This document shows, piece after piece, positions 1-9,445 of a DNA stretch of 64,000 nt. A program made the translations under genes and the position numbers. The notes beneath the pieces were generated by a model. It did not search any database, was not told where the DNA came from, and saw only the letters and a program-made list of their open reading frames with translations. Source of the stretch: Mucilaginibacter rubeus (GTDB lineage Bacteria; Bacteroidota; Bacteroidia; Sphingobacteriales; Sphingobacteriaceae); NCBI RefSeq assembly GCF_003286415.2, contig NZ_CP043450.1, positions 4,836,001 through 4,900,000 of the forward strand. The letters are read 5' to 3'. Each line of letters starts with the position of its first letter. Within the stretch, counting starts at the first letter, position 1.

Positions 1-1
1 G

Positions 2-922
2 CTGAACTATATAACCCTGCAAAATAAGGCAGCCATCGACCCAACCGATATCTATTATCTTGTTACCGAATGGCTGAAAATGTTCCTGCTTATTGAGCCG
101 CTGGTATTTATCAAATCCATCGGCAAAGTGAACAAATACCTGGATGACATTAAGGTTATTTATGAAGCGGTAGCCGAGGTGGACATAGCTATTTCTATCC
201 AATCTGTACGTGAGGGGGCGGTGCATTATTGCAAGCCACAAATAACAACGGGTAACGTCAATATTGTTATTAACGATCTTTATCATCCCCTTATTCCAAA
301 CTGTGTATCAAATTCTATCTCCATTGATAATACACAGGGCATTCTGGTGACCGGCTCTAACATGTCGGGTAAAACCACTTTCATCAGGGCTATTGCAATT
401 AACGCCTTGCTATCGCAAACTATTAACACCAGTTTTGCTACAGTATACCAGGCGCCTCCACTTAAAATATTTACAAGCATTGATATGGCCGATGACCTGG
501 GTGATAATAAAAGCTATTTCCAGGCCGAAGCAATGGCTGTAAAAAATATAGTTTCGCAAACTATAGCCAGTAAGCCCGTAAACAGCCTGGTGATTATTGA
601 TGAAATTTTCCGAGGAACCAACACCATTGAGCGGATAGCAGCTGCCAAAGCTGTATTAAGCTATTTTATCCAAAACCAAAGTTTTGTGTTTGTATCAACA
701 CATGATCTGGAGCTGGCCGAGTTGTTAGGCAGCGATTATAAAGTTTTCTCGTTTGAGGAAGTGATAGGTGATGACCGGCTGGTATTTGATTATAAAATTA
801 AAGAGGGCCTGCTTAAAAACAGAAATGGCATAGCGGTTTTAAAAGGCGTAGGTTTCCCGGAGAGTATCATTGATGATGCCAATAAAGTAAGCAGCCAATT
901 GCGGAAGAAGTATAATTTGTAA
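2..922 (+). CDS. MutS-related DNA mismatch repair family ATPase, 5' end outside window
   Basis: C-terminal ATPase part of a MutS-family protein. The reading frame is open to the first base, so the gene starts upstream; the first internal Met is at 80 and is not the likely start. Seen: Walker A GSNMSGKTTF (bases about 350-380), a DDLGDNKSYFQAEA segment, Walker B VIIDEIFRGTN and a STHDLEL switch-type motif, in the order of MutS domain V. Bacteroidota carry shorter MutS-like proteins of roughly 600 residues beside canonical MutS; the sequence just before the ATPase (hydrophobic LKMFLLIEPLVF) fits that type better than a mismatch-binding MutS. Its substrate is unknown. A same-strand gene follows after 34 bp. 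Confidence 0.85.
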   Translation: MNYITLQNKAAIDPTDIYYLVTEWLKMFLLIEPLVFIKSIGKVNKYLDDIKVIYEAVAEVDIAISIQSVREGAVHYCKPQITTGNVNIVINDLYHPLIPNCVSNSISIDNTQGILVTGSNMSGKTTFIRAIAINALLSQTINTSFATVYQAPPLKIFTSIDMADDLGDNKSYFQAEAMAVKNIVSQTIASKPVNSLVIIDEIFRGTNTIERIAAAKAVLSYFIQNQSFVFVSTHDLELAELLGSDYKVFSFEEVIGDDRLVFDYKIKEGLLKNRNGIAVLKGVGFPESIIDDANKVSSQLRKKYNL

Positions 923-956
923 TTTAAAACTCCCCTTTAAATTGCATCTTTAACCC

Positions 957-1916
957 ATGAACCGCCGTATTATTTTAAGCATAACAGGAATCTGTTTAAT
1001 CATGTTATGCTCATCATGGGGGTTCTTTGCGCATTACCGCATTAACCGGTTGGCTGTTTTCACGCTACCTAAGACCATGTCGGGCTTTTACAGGGCCAAT
1101 ATCGACTATATAACAGAACATGCTGTGAGCCCCGACAAACGCCGCTATGTTGACTCATCAGAAGCGCCCCGCCATTTCTTTGATGCCGACCGTTATGGCA
1201 AAAAACCATTTGAGGCCATGCCTAAAAAATGGAAGGATGCGGTAGCCAAATACCCTAAAGATACCATCATTAAATACGGCACCGTTCCCTGGGCTATCCA
1301 ATACCAATATTACCGGCTGGTGCGAGCTTTCAAAGCGCATGATACCATCGATATACTTAATGCCTCGGCATATTTAGGGCATTATATTGCCGATGCCCAT
1401 GTACCCCTGCACTTAACCCAAAACTACAATGGTCAGCTTTCCGGGCAAACCGGCATTCATGCCCTTTGGGAAAGCCGTTTGCCCGAATTGTTCGCCGATC
1501 ATTATAATTATTATGTTGGCAAAGCCCGGTATATTGATAACCCGCTTAACGAGGCTTTCCGTATATGCAAGGCTACCTATAAACGTGTGGATACTGTTTT
1601 GCGTTTTGAGCGCATGCTAAACAAAGCCTACCCGCAGGATAAAAAATACGAATTGGTGCAGCACGGCAAAAGGCAGATCAGCGATTACTCCGTAGCCTAC
1701 AGCCAGGCTTACCATAAAATGCTGAAAGGAATGGTTGCAAGGCAAATGCGTGCCTCCATACTTTCTGTAGGCAGTTTCTGGTATTCGGCCTGGGTTGATG
1801 CCGGGCAACCGGACCTGGATAAGCTTATCGCTACGCCTTTAAGCAATGAGCAAAAAACAAAACTCCTGCAAGAAGAAGCACTGTACCGTTCAGGCAAAGC
1901 ACCGGTAATAAAATAA
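957..1916 (+). CDS. Secreted zinc-dependent phospholipase C / S1-P1 nuclease-like protein
   Basis: 319 residues. N-terminal signal-type hydrophobic segment (residues 4-20) is followed at once by Trp21-Gly and His26; in the zinc phospholipase C / P1 nuclease superfamily the mature N-terminal Trp and such a His are zinc ligands. Further candidate ligands are visible: Asp66, His73, and the HYIADAHVPLH block (His142, Asp146, His148, His152) followed by GIHALWE (His168, Glu172). This is the three-zinc helical fold that cleaves phosphodiester bonds in phospholipids or nucleic acids; which substrate is used here cannot be read from the sequence. Probably periplasmic. It lies 34 bp after the MutS-like gene and may be co-transcribed. 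Confidence 0.8.
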   Translation: MNRRIILSITGICLIMLCSSWGFFAHYRINRLAVFTLPKTMSGFYRANIDYITEHAVSPDKRRYVDSSEAPRHFFDADRYGKKPFEAMPKKWKDAVAKYPKDTIIKYGTVPWAIQYQYYRLVRAFKAHDTIDILNASAYLGHYIADAHVPLHLTQNYNGQLSGQTGIHALWESRLPELFADHYNYYVGKARYIDNPLNEAFRICKATYKRVDTVLRFERMLNKAYPQDKKYELVQHGKRQISDYSVAYSQAYHKMLKGMVARQMRASILSVGSFWYSAWVDAGQPDLDKLIATPLSNEQKTKLLQEEALYRSGKAPVIK

Positions 1917-2302
1917 TTAACGCTAAAAAACAGCACCTCTCCCCTCTTATCTTCCTCTACATTCCTCAAAATAAACTTCGCTAAAACAGCGAAAAGATAA
2001 CACCGACTATCACTGAAACAATCGTGACGTGATAACGCGATCAACTCTTAAAAGTTCATTCTTTAATTACCTCATTTTGCATTATCACGGTACTAATACG
2101 CAGTTTCTCCATTAGGTATTTATACGCTATAAGCCGGTTTACAGCCCTCCTAACTTAGTTAAATCAATCAGGAAGTTGATTTGACCTCCCTCCTTGTCGT
2201 TTCAGGCCAAAAGCCTGGAAGAAGATTTAAAGTAAGCAGGAGACCATATCAAGTGACTGCGTTTTTTATCACTAAATATTTACATCTATAAACTATTATC
2301 TT
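1917..2302. other. Intergenic region with two small hairpins
   Basis: 386 bp without a convincing gene. It holds a short hairpin at 2164-2183 (TCAATCA/TGATTTGA-like arms) and a better one at 2201-2220 (TTCAGGC, loop, GCCTGGAA) about 80 bp before the LamG start. Neither has a T-tract, so I do not call a terminator. A leader with secondary structure for the LamG gene is possible. Confidence 0.4.
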
Positions 2303-4414
2303 ATGGCAAACTTAACTTTAGCACCACGATGGGCATCGAGTGTGCTGCAACTCGGAAACACCGCATATGTTGATTGCGGTACACCAACCGTACTTAACAA
2401 TTTAACCTCCTTTACACTGGAGGCCTGGGTAAATGTATCGAGCCTGAACGGATTTCAATCTGTAGTAGGAAATGTCGACAATGCGGTTGGCGGACAGTAC
2501 CAATTATTTCTTGAATCGGGTTATGTTTATGCCTATGTAGGCATTGCTCCATACCTGATCAAATCCACCTTACCTATCACTGTTAACGAATGGCACCACC
2601 TGGCCTCGGTATTTGACAGTACAACATCCAGCTTATCACTATATGTAGATGGCGTAGCTGTTGCACAAAGCAATTTTTCAGGAACGTTGCCAACTAATGG
2701 TACCAATGTACTGTTGGGCGCTGTAATGCAACAGGGCAGCCCGATCTGGTACCTACAGGGCCAGATTGGCCGGATCATGATCTGGAACAGCACTCGCGAT
2801 GCTGAAGATATCCTTAATGATTCGGTACAGGTAAATAATTACAGCGCCGTCCAAAATCCAAACCTTATCTTTTACAGCGACTTTTCCGAAATGCCGGGAG
2901 TTGACAGTTCAGGTAACAATATAACCCTTAACTTCAAAAACAATGTACAATACGCATTTAACGTTCCATCGGTGGTATTGGGAGCAGATGGTTATGTTGA
3001 TTGCGGCTCCTTCCCCGAATACAGCATCTCCGGAAATGCACCTTACACCATTGAAGGATGGTTTTTCCCTGGCAGCAGCAGCAACGGCATTTTACTAAGC
3101 TATGGATTAAACGGCGCATGGGAATACTAGGTAAGCTATCAAAACAACCAGGTTACAGGCCAGCGCAACAGCGACACCATCTCTTTATCATCAGCCGCAT
3201 CTGTATTACCGCTTAGCTATTATCATTTCGCGCTTAGCTACGACAGCGATGTTAAGGCACTGAGCCTGTACGTAAATGGCAACCTTCAGGCTATCGATTA
3301 TTTTCCTTCGCCGGTTACTGCAGTTCCGAACGGGCATGTACTCGTTGGCGCTCAGTACGACTCGAATGGAAATATTATCAATAATTTTAACGGTTCTATT
3401 CAAAACCTCCGGATCTGGAATGTATGCCTTGAGCAATCGGAAATTGTTCAATGGATGTATAACGATGTGATAACCGACAACCGTTTAATTTCCAATTTTG
3501 ACTTTACCGTTAACCCTCCTATAGATACCACCGATAAATCGACATTGGAGCTGGATAACGGTGCTGTACAGCAACTCCAAACCGTAAACGTTTTAACCAC
3601 CGAGCAGATTGCACTTTTGGGAATACCACAATCCATCAATGCCATCTATCTTAATCAAAACGTTGAAACACCGGTACCGCCGCCAACAGACATATTATTT
3701 AGCAACCAGCCCCAGGTATTTACCGAAGATCATAAAGAAGAAAGCTGGGCACAGTTCGAGGAATGGTTTGGCAGTAAAAATGGAGGCCCGGCAACCGAAG
3801 GTTTTCGTCAGCAGTTTGATAACGCCTATGAAAAGGCCAGGCAAATGTTTGATGAAAATGCCAACTTATCCCGTGTTTTTACCCGAACCGACACCAATGG
3901 CATAACCCGCATTATTTACCACGGCGTAAAAGCGGATATGCTTGTTTATGAAGGGGCCGTAGGTGCTGAATCAGATTGTACGTTGTGGTGGATCCAATTC
4001 ATCTTCGCACTTACTGTAGGTTTCCTGCAGGCTGTGGGGCTGGCGCCTACTACCGGCAATATAGCCACCCGCATTTATAACCTGCTGCGTGCAAACCAAA
4101 CGGTAATGAACGCGATGAGCTCAATGGCCGGAAAAGCAATCAGCGCTACCGCTGCTATCGGGTTTGTTGGTGTAGTATATCAGCAGGGACTAATGTGGAC
4201 TATCATCAAATTCGTACTGACATCTGCAGGATGGTATGCCTTATTCTGGATCCTCCGCAAAGTGATAGCTATTGTAACAGGCCTTGAGGCGGCAGCCATA
4301 CTTGCCGGCTTTATTGTATGGGCTACTCAGCTTACCATACTTTCACTTAAATACAATACCGCATGCGGACAACTTCTTCAATCAACCAAAGTTTCACCTT
4401 CTTTTAATTCATAA
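2303..4414 (+). pseudogene. LamG-domain protein with hydrophobic C-terminus, interrupted by one in-frame TAG
   Basis: One reading frame of 704 codons broken only by TAG at 3128-3130 (codon 276). The codons after it continue the same LamG fold in the same frame without another stop to 4414, so this is a single gene with a point nonsense mutation, a sequencing error, or a read-through stop; CAG to TAG would restore the sense WEYQVSY. Domains: LamG/concanavalin-A-like domain 1 (about 14-190), LamG domain 2 (about 225-400, containing the TAG), a linker, then a region rich in hydrophobic helices (about 560-690). There is no signal peptide. If the TAG is real, the product is a 275-residue protein with one and a half LamG domains. 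The VWA gene starts 3 bp after the final stop. Function unknown. Confidence 0.8.
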
Positions 4415-4417
4415 GCC

Positions 4418-5785
4418 ATGCCGACTTCAACACCTATTGTCGCTATACCTATAGTAGACACTTCAAATAGTATGACCTATTACAACTACGTTGCAATTAC
4501 TGTTATAGATACAAAAGCATTCTTGAATAACGCTCTGCCGGGCGATTATATCGGAGTTGCCTCTTACGATGTTAGCGGCAGAGTAACTTATAATCTAACG
4601 CAGGTTGATCAAAACCTAACCGTACCAGTTGCCGCCGCCGCTGCCGTACAAAATCTTAACTTTACCGGGAGCTGCACCAATATGGGAGGTGGGCTTCAAA
4701 CAGCAGTAAACATGCTTTCCAGTGCCCCCTCCGGTGTAAACAAAGGCTTGGTTTTGCTATCTGATGGTTATCAAAACTGCGGCACCAATCCCTTGCCCTT
4801 ACCAGCCGGAACCCCACCTGTGTATTCTTGTGCTATGGGGCCGTCATCTGACCAAAACCTGATGCAGCAAATTGCTACCCAAAGCGGTGGGCAATATTAC
4901 TATGCGCCATATGTGTACAACATGATGCAGATTTATAACCAGATCAGGGCACAAACCCCTTCGGCACAATTGCTTGCCAACGGGTATAAAGTAGCACAGG
5001 CCTACGATTACCTGATGATTCCTGCTACCGTGTCTGCAGGTAACGATGTCGGACAGTTTTCGGTTGTATGGAGCGATACTAAATACACCTTCACAAATGG
5101 CCAGCCCGGGCTTAATCAATTAAGTGTAACACTGGTAACCCCGGCCGGTGTGGTAATTACGCCAATGCCTACTTTACAGGGGGGAGCCTACGTAGTGTTT
5201 AACATCCCTAACCCGGCCGTAGGCCTGTGGTACATCCAGATCATGTACGGAGGTACAACTCCACAGGGTTTAACAGGCGGCGCCTTTGAATATGCACCAT
5301 CAGGCAATGCGGCCCCGCTTCAGCTCACAGTTGATGCCCCGGCGGCTGTACGCAAAGGGCAGCCCATTACCTATCACGCGCATTTAACCGATGACGGCAA
5401 ACCTATAACAGGGCAACATGTACATGCAGTTATTACCCGTCCTAAATTCAGTCAGCAAAGTGCCTTAAAAACTTATGCCGCCCAGCTTAAAACAATAAAG
5501 CTGTCTGATGAAACAATGGATACAATACAATATCCGGATTTGGCGAAGCTTGATCTGCTTTACAAGCAGCGGTTAAATGAAAATGAAGAAGACCTTTTAC
5601 CACACCTGAAAAGTGGTGCTGTACTGACAGAAGCAAAGCATGGCGGCTATTCGGGTACAATACATGAAACCCATGAGGCCGGAAGCTACACGGTTGAACT
5701 GGAGGTAACAGGATTTTCTGACAAGTCTAAAACCCCGTTTTCAAGGACTCATCGTTTTAACGTAGTAGTTACCGATGGTGATTGA
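4418..5785 (+). CDS. VWA (von Willebrand factor A) domain protein
   Basis: 455 residues. Near the N-terminus VDTSNS gives the D-x-S-x-S metal-ion-dependent adhesion (MIDAS) signature; TGSCTNMGGGL supplies the Thr loop and LLSDGYQN the second Asp, so the metal site looks intact. The VWA domain covers about residues 5-185. After it come beta-rich segments: one resembling the sandwich that follows VWA in CLCA-type proteins (about 205-295) and a second Ig-like segment (about 300-455, LTVDAPAAVRKGQPITYHA). No signal peptide or membrane helix is visible, like its partner gene upstream; the two are separated by 3 bp and are surely co-transcribed. VWA domains usually bind a protein partner, so the LamG product is the obvious candidate. 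A strong hairpin follows. Role unknown. Confidence 0.8.
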   Translation: MPTSTPIVAIPIVDTSNSMTYYNYVAITVIDTKAFLNNALPGDYIGVASYDVSGRVTYNLTQVDQNLTVPVAAAAAVQNLNFTGSCTNMGGGLQTAVNMLSSAPSGVNKGLVLLSDGYQNCGTNPLPLPAGTPPVYSCAMGPSSDQNLMQQIATQSGGQYYYAPYVYNMMQIYNQIRAQTPSAQLLANGYKVAQAYDYLMIPATVSAGNDVGQFSVVWSDTKYTFTNGQPGLNQLSVTLVTPAGVVITPMPTLQGGAYVVFNIPNPAVGLWYIQIMYGGTTPQGLTGGAFEYAPSGNAAPLQLTVDAPAAVRKGQPITYHAHLTDDGKPITGQHVHAVITRPKFSQQSALKTYAAQLKTIKLSDETMDTIQYPDLAKLDLLYKQRLNENEEDLLPHLKSGAVLTEAKHGGYSGTIHETHEAGSYTVELEVTGFSDKSKTPFSRTHRFNVVVTDGD

Positions 5786-5811
5786 ATAAACCAAACTTCC
5801 GTTTAATATGC

Positions 5812-5856
5812 AAAAGCCGGAACCCGGATTGATCTAAATCCAGGTTCCGGCTTTTA
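5812..5856 (+). terminator. Strong hairpin terminator after the VWA gene
   Basis: Arms AAAGCCGGAACC-GGATT and AATCC-GGTTCCGGCTTT with a short loop, followed by CTTTTATTCTT. It separates the plus-strand VWA gene from the convergent minus-strand sialidase-like gene and has A/T runs on both sides, so it may work in both directions. Confidence 0.75.
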
Positions 5857-5924
5857 TTCTTGAAGTATTTTTAATAATTTCTTGGAGTAATCTCGGGATA
5901 AATAATCGCTGACCGTTTAACAGC

Positions 5925-7775
5925 TTATTTAGCTGCCCGGTAATTAGACACTAATTCTGATGTGCGCAAAGCCCTTGAATAAATCTTTAAATTAGATATT
6001 GTACCGTCCAGATTTTTACCGAACGTAACAGGCGAATCGGTATTTATGTTATTAATTCCAAAAAATCTTGTCCAACCGGCAGGAGCATTCGCTCCACCAT
6101 CGCAAAGTTTTCCATCTACCATTGCCATAATAATGTTTGCTCCCCCATCAACAACAAAGGCAACGTGATGAAGCTTATTTGGAACGATGGTGCCTTTGTC
6201 AGTTTCTAAACTAACACTTTTAACACCGTCATTCAAGGAGATAGCAATAGTTCCGTTATTTGTTGTAGCAATATCCAAACCCGGGCCATTACCTGTACTA
6301 TTTGTTAAAATATGCCCTACTGAATTTAGATTATTAAGCGTAACAAAAAAATCTACAGTAAAGCCACCATTGTTTTCCAGACTTGGGAAAAACTTATTAT
6401 TAGATGGCAGCGTTAAGTCATTGGGAGCCTCATATTCATTTATGAGCCCTCTGGTTACTTTCTCTTTTCTAAAACGCTGATACCAAAGATCGTTCAGGAG
6501 CAGAGGACTAATTTCATGTACCCTTGCTGTATTTTTCTGAGTTTCTGTAATGAAATATTTACCCTCCTGCTCTATTAAATCCGGATAGCTCATGCCTTCA
6601 TTTACATTGCCGCTGTATAAAAGGATCTCGGGCTCCGACCACCAGATAGTTCCGTTTCTTTCAATTCCACCCGATACCCAAACAGGATTTCTGTTGTTAT
6701 ATCCAGGAGTTCCATAATTATGAAACCAGAATAAGTATTTTCCGTTTGAGCACTTAAATATTCTCGGGCAGGCAGTTGGATGCTTGAATATGCGGTCGCT
6801 GGGAGTTCCGTTACCATAACGCATAGGCGCCGGCGTATTCCAGGAGGTACCTAAATTTGTACTAATTGCAAAACCAGGAAAGCCCAAATACGTACGGTTT
6901 ACACAATATAAGCTGCCATTACTCAACTGCACGAGATTGTGTTCCTCTTGAAGAGACCAGGTTGGGTTTTTTATTCCCACATCCCCGCCTGGTAAAATAT
7001 TCCATTGCAAGGCATTAATATCTTTCTCTGTTTCGATATTTGGGCAATTAACCAACCAACCTTCACCCCGGTCACTTATATATGCACCAATTTTTGTGTA
7101 CGAAAATAATAAACCATTTGTAGAGTGTATTGGTTTACAAATCCCCCAAAACATTTGTACCTGACCTTTAAAATTATTGTTATTATCAACGAGTGTATTT
7201 TTTATGGAAAGCCTGTACCTATCAGACCAGGTTTGCCCCATATCGTCAGAATATTTATAACAATACCATCCTAAAAGATCGTTTTTTATATGCTTGCCAT
7301 TTAATTCTGAAATATTGTCTCCATTATAATCGTAAAAAACGTATATCCTCCCGTAAGCAGTTATATAGGGAATTGCCCAGGAAGCTACCGGGCCAGAGGA
7401 TGGTTCGATATCAACGGCTGGGCCCCATGTTTTTCCCAGGTCGGTGCTTCTACTACTCATAACATGCTGCCCGGGGGTGCCTTCGGCACCACGACCAGTA
7501 GTAAATACGCAAATCCATGAGCTATCCCTGGCTTGAACAATATAAGGCTGATCGAGATACGGGGCCTTATAAATGATGTTACCTAAAGTAATAGATCTTT
7601 GATCTATAAAATCTTCGGCATTTATGTCGGGTATAAAGGAAAGACTATCAGCAACAGGATTACCCGGAGATGAAGGCGTTTGAGCATTAGCCATCTCATG
7701 TTTTTTGCAACCAAAAACAGCTAAAATAAAATACAAGGAAGAGATGATAAGGCGGATTCGTAAAGAGTGTTTCAT
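5925..7775 (-). CDS. Sialidase/BNR-repeat-like lipoprotein with C-terminal LamG domain
   Basis: 616 residues. The N-terminus is a lipoprotein signal with Cys23 after AVFG, so it is probably anchored in a membrane. The body has Asp-box motifs of the six-bladed sialidase propeller: STDLGKTWG, SDDMGQTWS and STNLGTSWN. An arginine-rich catalytic triad could not be assigned with confidence. The last part (about residues 440-612) looks like a LamG/concanavalin-A-like beta-sandwich (VDFFVTLNNLN...KIYSRALRTSELVSNYR), a common sugar-binding partner of glycosidases. Plausible role: removal of terminal sugars such as sialic acid from host or plant glycans; substrate not established. It is a single-gene unit, with 222 bp of AT-rich sequence upstream. 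Confidence 0.75.
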   Translation of the reverse strand: MKHSLRIRLIISSLYFILAVFGCKKHEMANAQTPSSPGNPVADSLSFIPDINAEDFIDQRSITLGNIIYKAPYLDQPYIVQARDSSWICVFTTGRGAEGTPGQHVMSSRSTDLGKTWGPAVDIEPSSGPVASWAIPYITAYGRIYVFYDYNGDNISELNGKHIKNDLLGWYCYKYSDDMGQTWSDRYRLSIKNTLVDNNNNFKGQVQMFWGICKPIHSTNGLLFSYTKIGAYISDRGEGWLVNCPNIETEKDINALQWNILPGGDVGIKNPTWSLQEEHNLVQLSNGSLYCVNRTYLGFPGFAISTNLGTSWNTPAPMRYGNGTPSDRIFKHPTACPRIFKCSNGKYLFWFHNYGTPGYNNRNPVWVSGGIERNGTIWWSEPEILLYSGNVNEGMSYPDLIEQEGKYFITETQKNTARVHEISPLLLNDLWYQRFRKEKVTRGLINEYEAPNDLTLPSNNKFFPSLENNGGFTVDFFVTLNNLNSVGHILTNSTGNGPGLDIATTNNGTIAISLNDGVKSVSLETDKGTIVPNKLHHVAFVVDGGANIIMAMVDGKLCDGGANAPAGWTRFFGINNINTDSPVTFGKNLDGTISNLKIYSRALRTSELVSNYRAAK

Positions 7776-7997
7776 TAAATCTTATATATTCTTATAAATA
7801 CACTCAATATTCAATCAATAAAACTTCGGCCATAAACAAATATCTTTCGTTTACAGAGTTATTAATTAATATAGGGGGTGTATTACTAACAATATCAAAG
7901 ATAAAGCTTCCTTATTTAATTCAGTCACAGAATCTTAAATTTAATAAAACAATAAACTTATTTTTATATAGCTATAACGACCAGCTTAAATTTGCGG

Positions 7998-8651
7998 CTA
8001 AGCAGTCGGATTTTTAGCAGCGCGTCCTTTTACAGCGGCAAAAATTGGAGGCAATATTGATATCAGGATAATAATTACTCCCACCAATGAGAAGTTTTTA
8101 GCTATGATATCTACCTGGCCTAATTTGTAACCTGCAAACAGGAATACGATGATCCACGATGCGCCGCCGATGATGTTATAAAGGCTATAGCGTAAAAAAG
8201 GCATCCTGCCAACACCGGCAACAAAAGGTGCTATGGTACGGATGATAGGCATAAAACGGCTAAATATTACCGCCTTGCCGCCGTGTTTGTCAAAAAATGC
8301 TTTGGTTTTAAGGTAGTATTCCAGCTTCAGGATCTTATTTTCTTCCTTAAATACCTTGGGGCCAAGGTAGTTACCTAAAAGGTAATTTACGGTATTACCT
8401 ATAAATGCAGCTGCAATAAGTATAATACCCAGCAACCAGATATCTAAACCAGAGCTGCCACCTGCAATTAAAGCACCGGCTGCAAACAACAGTGAATCGC
8501 CGGGTAAAAAGGGAGTTACAACAAAGCCAGTTTCGGCAAATATGATCAGGAAAAGGATGAGATAGGTCCATCCCTGGTAAGCACTGGTGATTTGTACCAG
8601 GTGCTTGTCAATATGCAGTATAAAGTCGATGATGCTTTTTATTACTTCCAC
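7998..8651 (-). CDS. DedA family membrane protein (VTT/SNARE-associated domain)
   Basis: 217 residues with several transmembrane helices. The DedA signature is clear: FAETGFVVTPFLPGDSLLF near residues 38-56, then GNTVNYLLG, and the FSRFMPIIRTIAPFVAG block near residues 130-145 with the conserved Arg pair. DedA proteins sit in the inner membrane and have been implicated in recycling of undecaprenyl phosphate or phospholipid flipping and in membrane homeostasis; the exact substrate of this one is not known. Length is typical of the family (about 200-220). It lies 45 bp below the DUF4397 gene on the same strand. Confidence 0.9.
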   Translation of the reverse strand: MEVIKSIIDFILHIDKHLVQITSAYQGWTYLILFLIIFAETGFVVTPFLPGDSLLFAAGALIAGGSSGLDIWLLGIILIAAAFIGNTVNYLLGNYLGPKVFKEENKILKLEYYLKTKAFFDKHGGKAVIFSRFMPIIRTIAPFVAGVGRMPFLRYSLYNIIGGASWIIVFLFAGYKLGQVDIIAKNFSLVGVIIILISILPPIFAAVKGRAAKNPTA

Positions 8652-8696
8652 AGGCGTAAATTTTGCCCAAAAATATAAATATTAAACAGAAAGCCG

Positions 8697-9437
8697 CTAC
8701 TGAAGTGTCTTACTTAGCAGATTATTAGTGAGTACACCGGCACCAAAGGCCAATGAATCGGCAGCGCCAACAACACCTTTGGTATAAATGGTATAAGCGC
8801 GTCCGTCCTGTATAGTTATATTTTGCAGGGTTGTTTCAATTTTGGTAGGGGTACGCGTTGCCCTGATGGTAAAGTTATAGTTACCGGCAGTAAGATCGTA
8901 ATAGGGGGTAACCTTATTAAACGTGGTGCCGCTTACCATAAGCGTATCATTTGCCCTCAAATCAAGGGCGGCTGTACCAGGAGAAGTATGCACAAACCTA
9001 ACTTTTCCTTTACCTATAGGCGGCAAACTGGTACTGTCAGATAATATAAACGAACTGACAAAAGAACTGTCCTTCCGGTAACCGGTTACAAACATGGTAT
9101 ATTTCCGGTTGGCTTTGAGCGTATTATCAAACTGAAGCAAAATTGTAGGTGCAGTAGTTGCAGTTCGTAACTGTAAAGGCGCTTCCAATGTTGAAAGATA
9201 AAAATACCCCGAGCTGTTAGGATACGTATATGTAGTTGAGCTATACCTGATATAATGCTGATAAAGATATACCGGCTGAATATCGGGACTTAAATTAACT
9301 ATCTGAAACTGGGTATTGAGGCCTACCGACGACGCGTTCCCTCCCTTGCCGCATGATGATACCCCGCATAAAAAAAGGACGCCTATCACAGTTGCAAAAA
9401 ACGAAACCAGGACCTTGCTTTTATTTTTATTAACCAT
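8697..9437 (-). CDS. DUF4397 domain lipoprotein
   Basis: 246 residues. Lipoprotein signal with Cys29 after VSS. Two repeated beta-rich DUF4397 segments can be seen: an N-terminal one with NLSPDIQPVYLYQ and a second with VRFVHTSPGTAALDLRANDTLM, the latter carrying the family's typical V-R-hydrophobic-V-H-x-S-P motif. The family is thought to form Ig-like folds on the cell surface; no activity is known. It is the second gene of a tandem pair, 8 bp after the related gene, and probably arose by duplication. Confidence 0.8.
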   Translation of the reverse strand: MVNKNKSKVLVSFFATVIGVLFLCGVSSCGKGGNASSVGLNTQFQIVNLSPDIQPVYLYQHYIRYSSTTYTYPNSSGYFYLSTLEAPLQLRTATTAPTILLQFDNTLKANRKYTMFVTGYRKDSSFVSSFILSDSTSLPPIGKGKVRFVHTSPGTAALDLRANDTLMVSGTTFNKVTPYYDLTAGNYNFTIRATRTPTKIETTLQNITIQDGRAYTIYTKGVVGAADSLAFGAGVLTNNLLSKTLQ

Positions 9438-9445
9438 TAATGTAA

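Noticed and set aside
2303..3130. Separate gene ending at the TAG, followed by an independent gene from 3455
   Set aside because: The frame is the same on both sides of the TAG and the sequence 3131-3454 encodes the middle of the second LamG domain, so this is one interrupted gene.
3609..3905. Second-frame reading frame inside the LamG gene
   Set aside because: Out-of-frame shadow of coding sequence without a recognisable protein.
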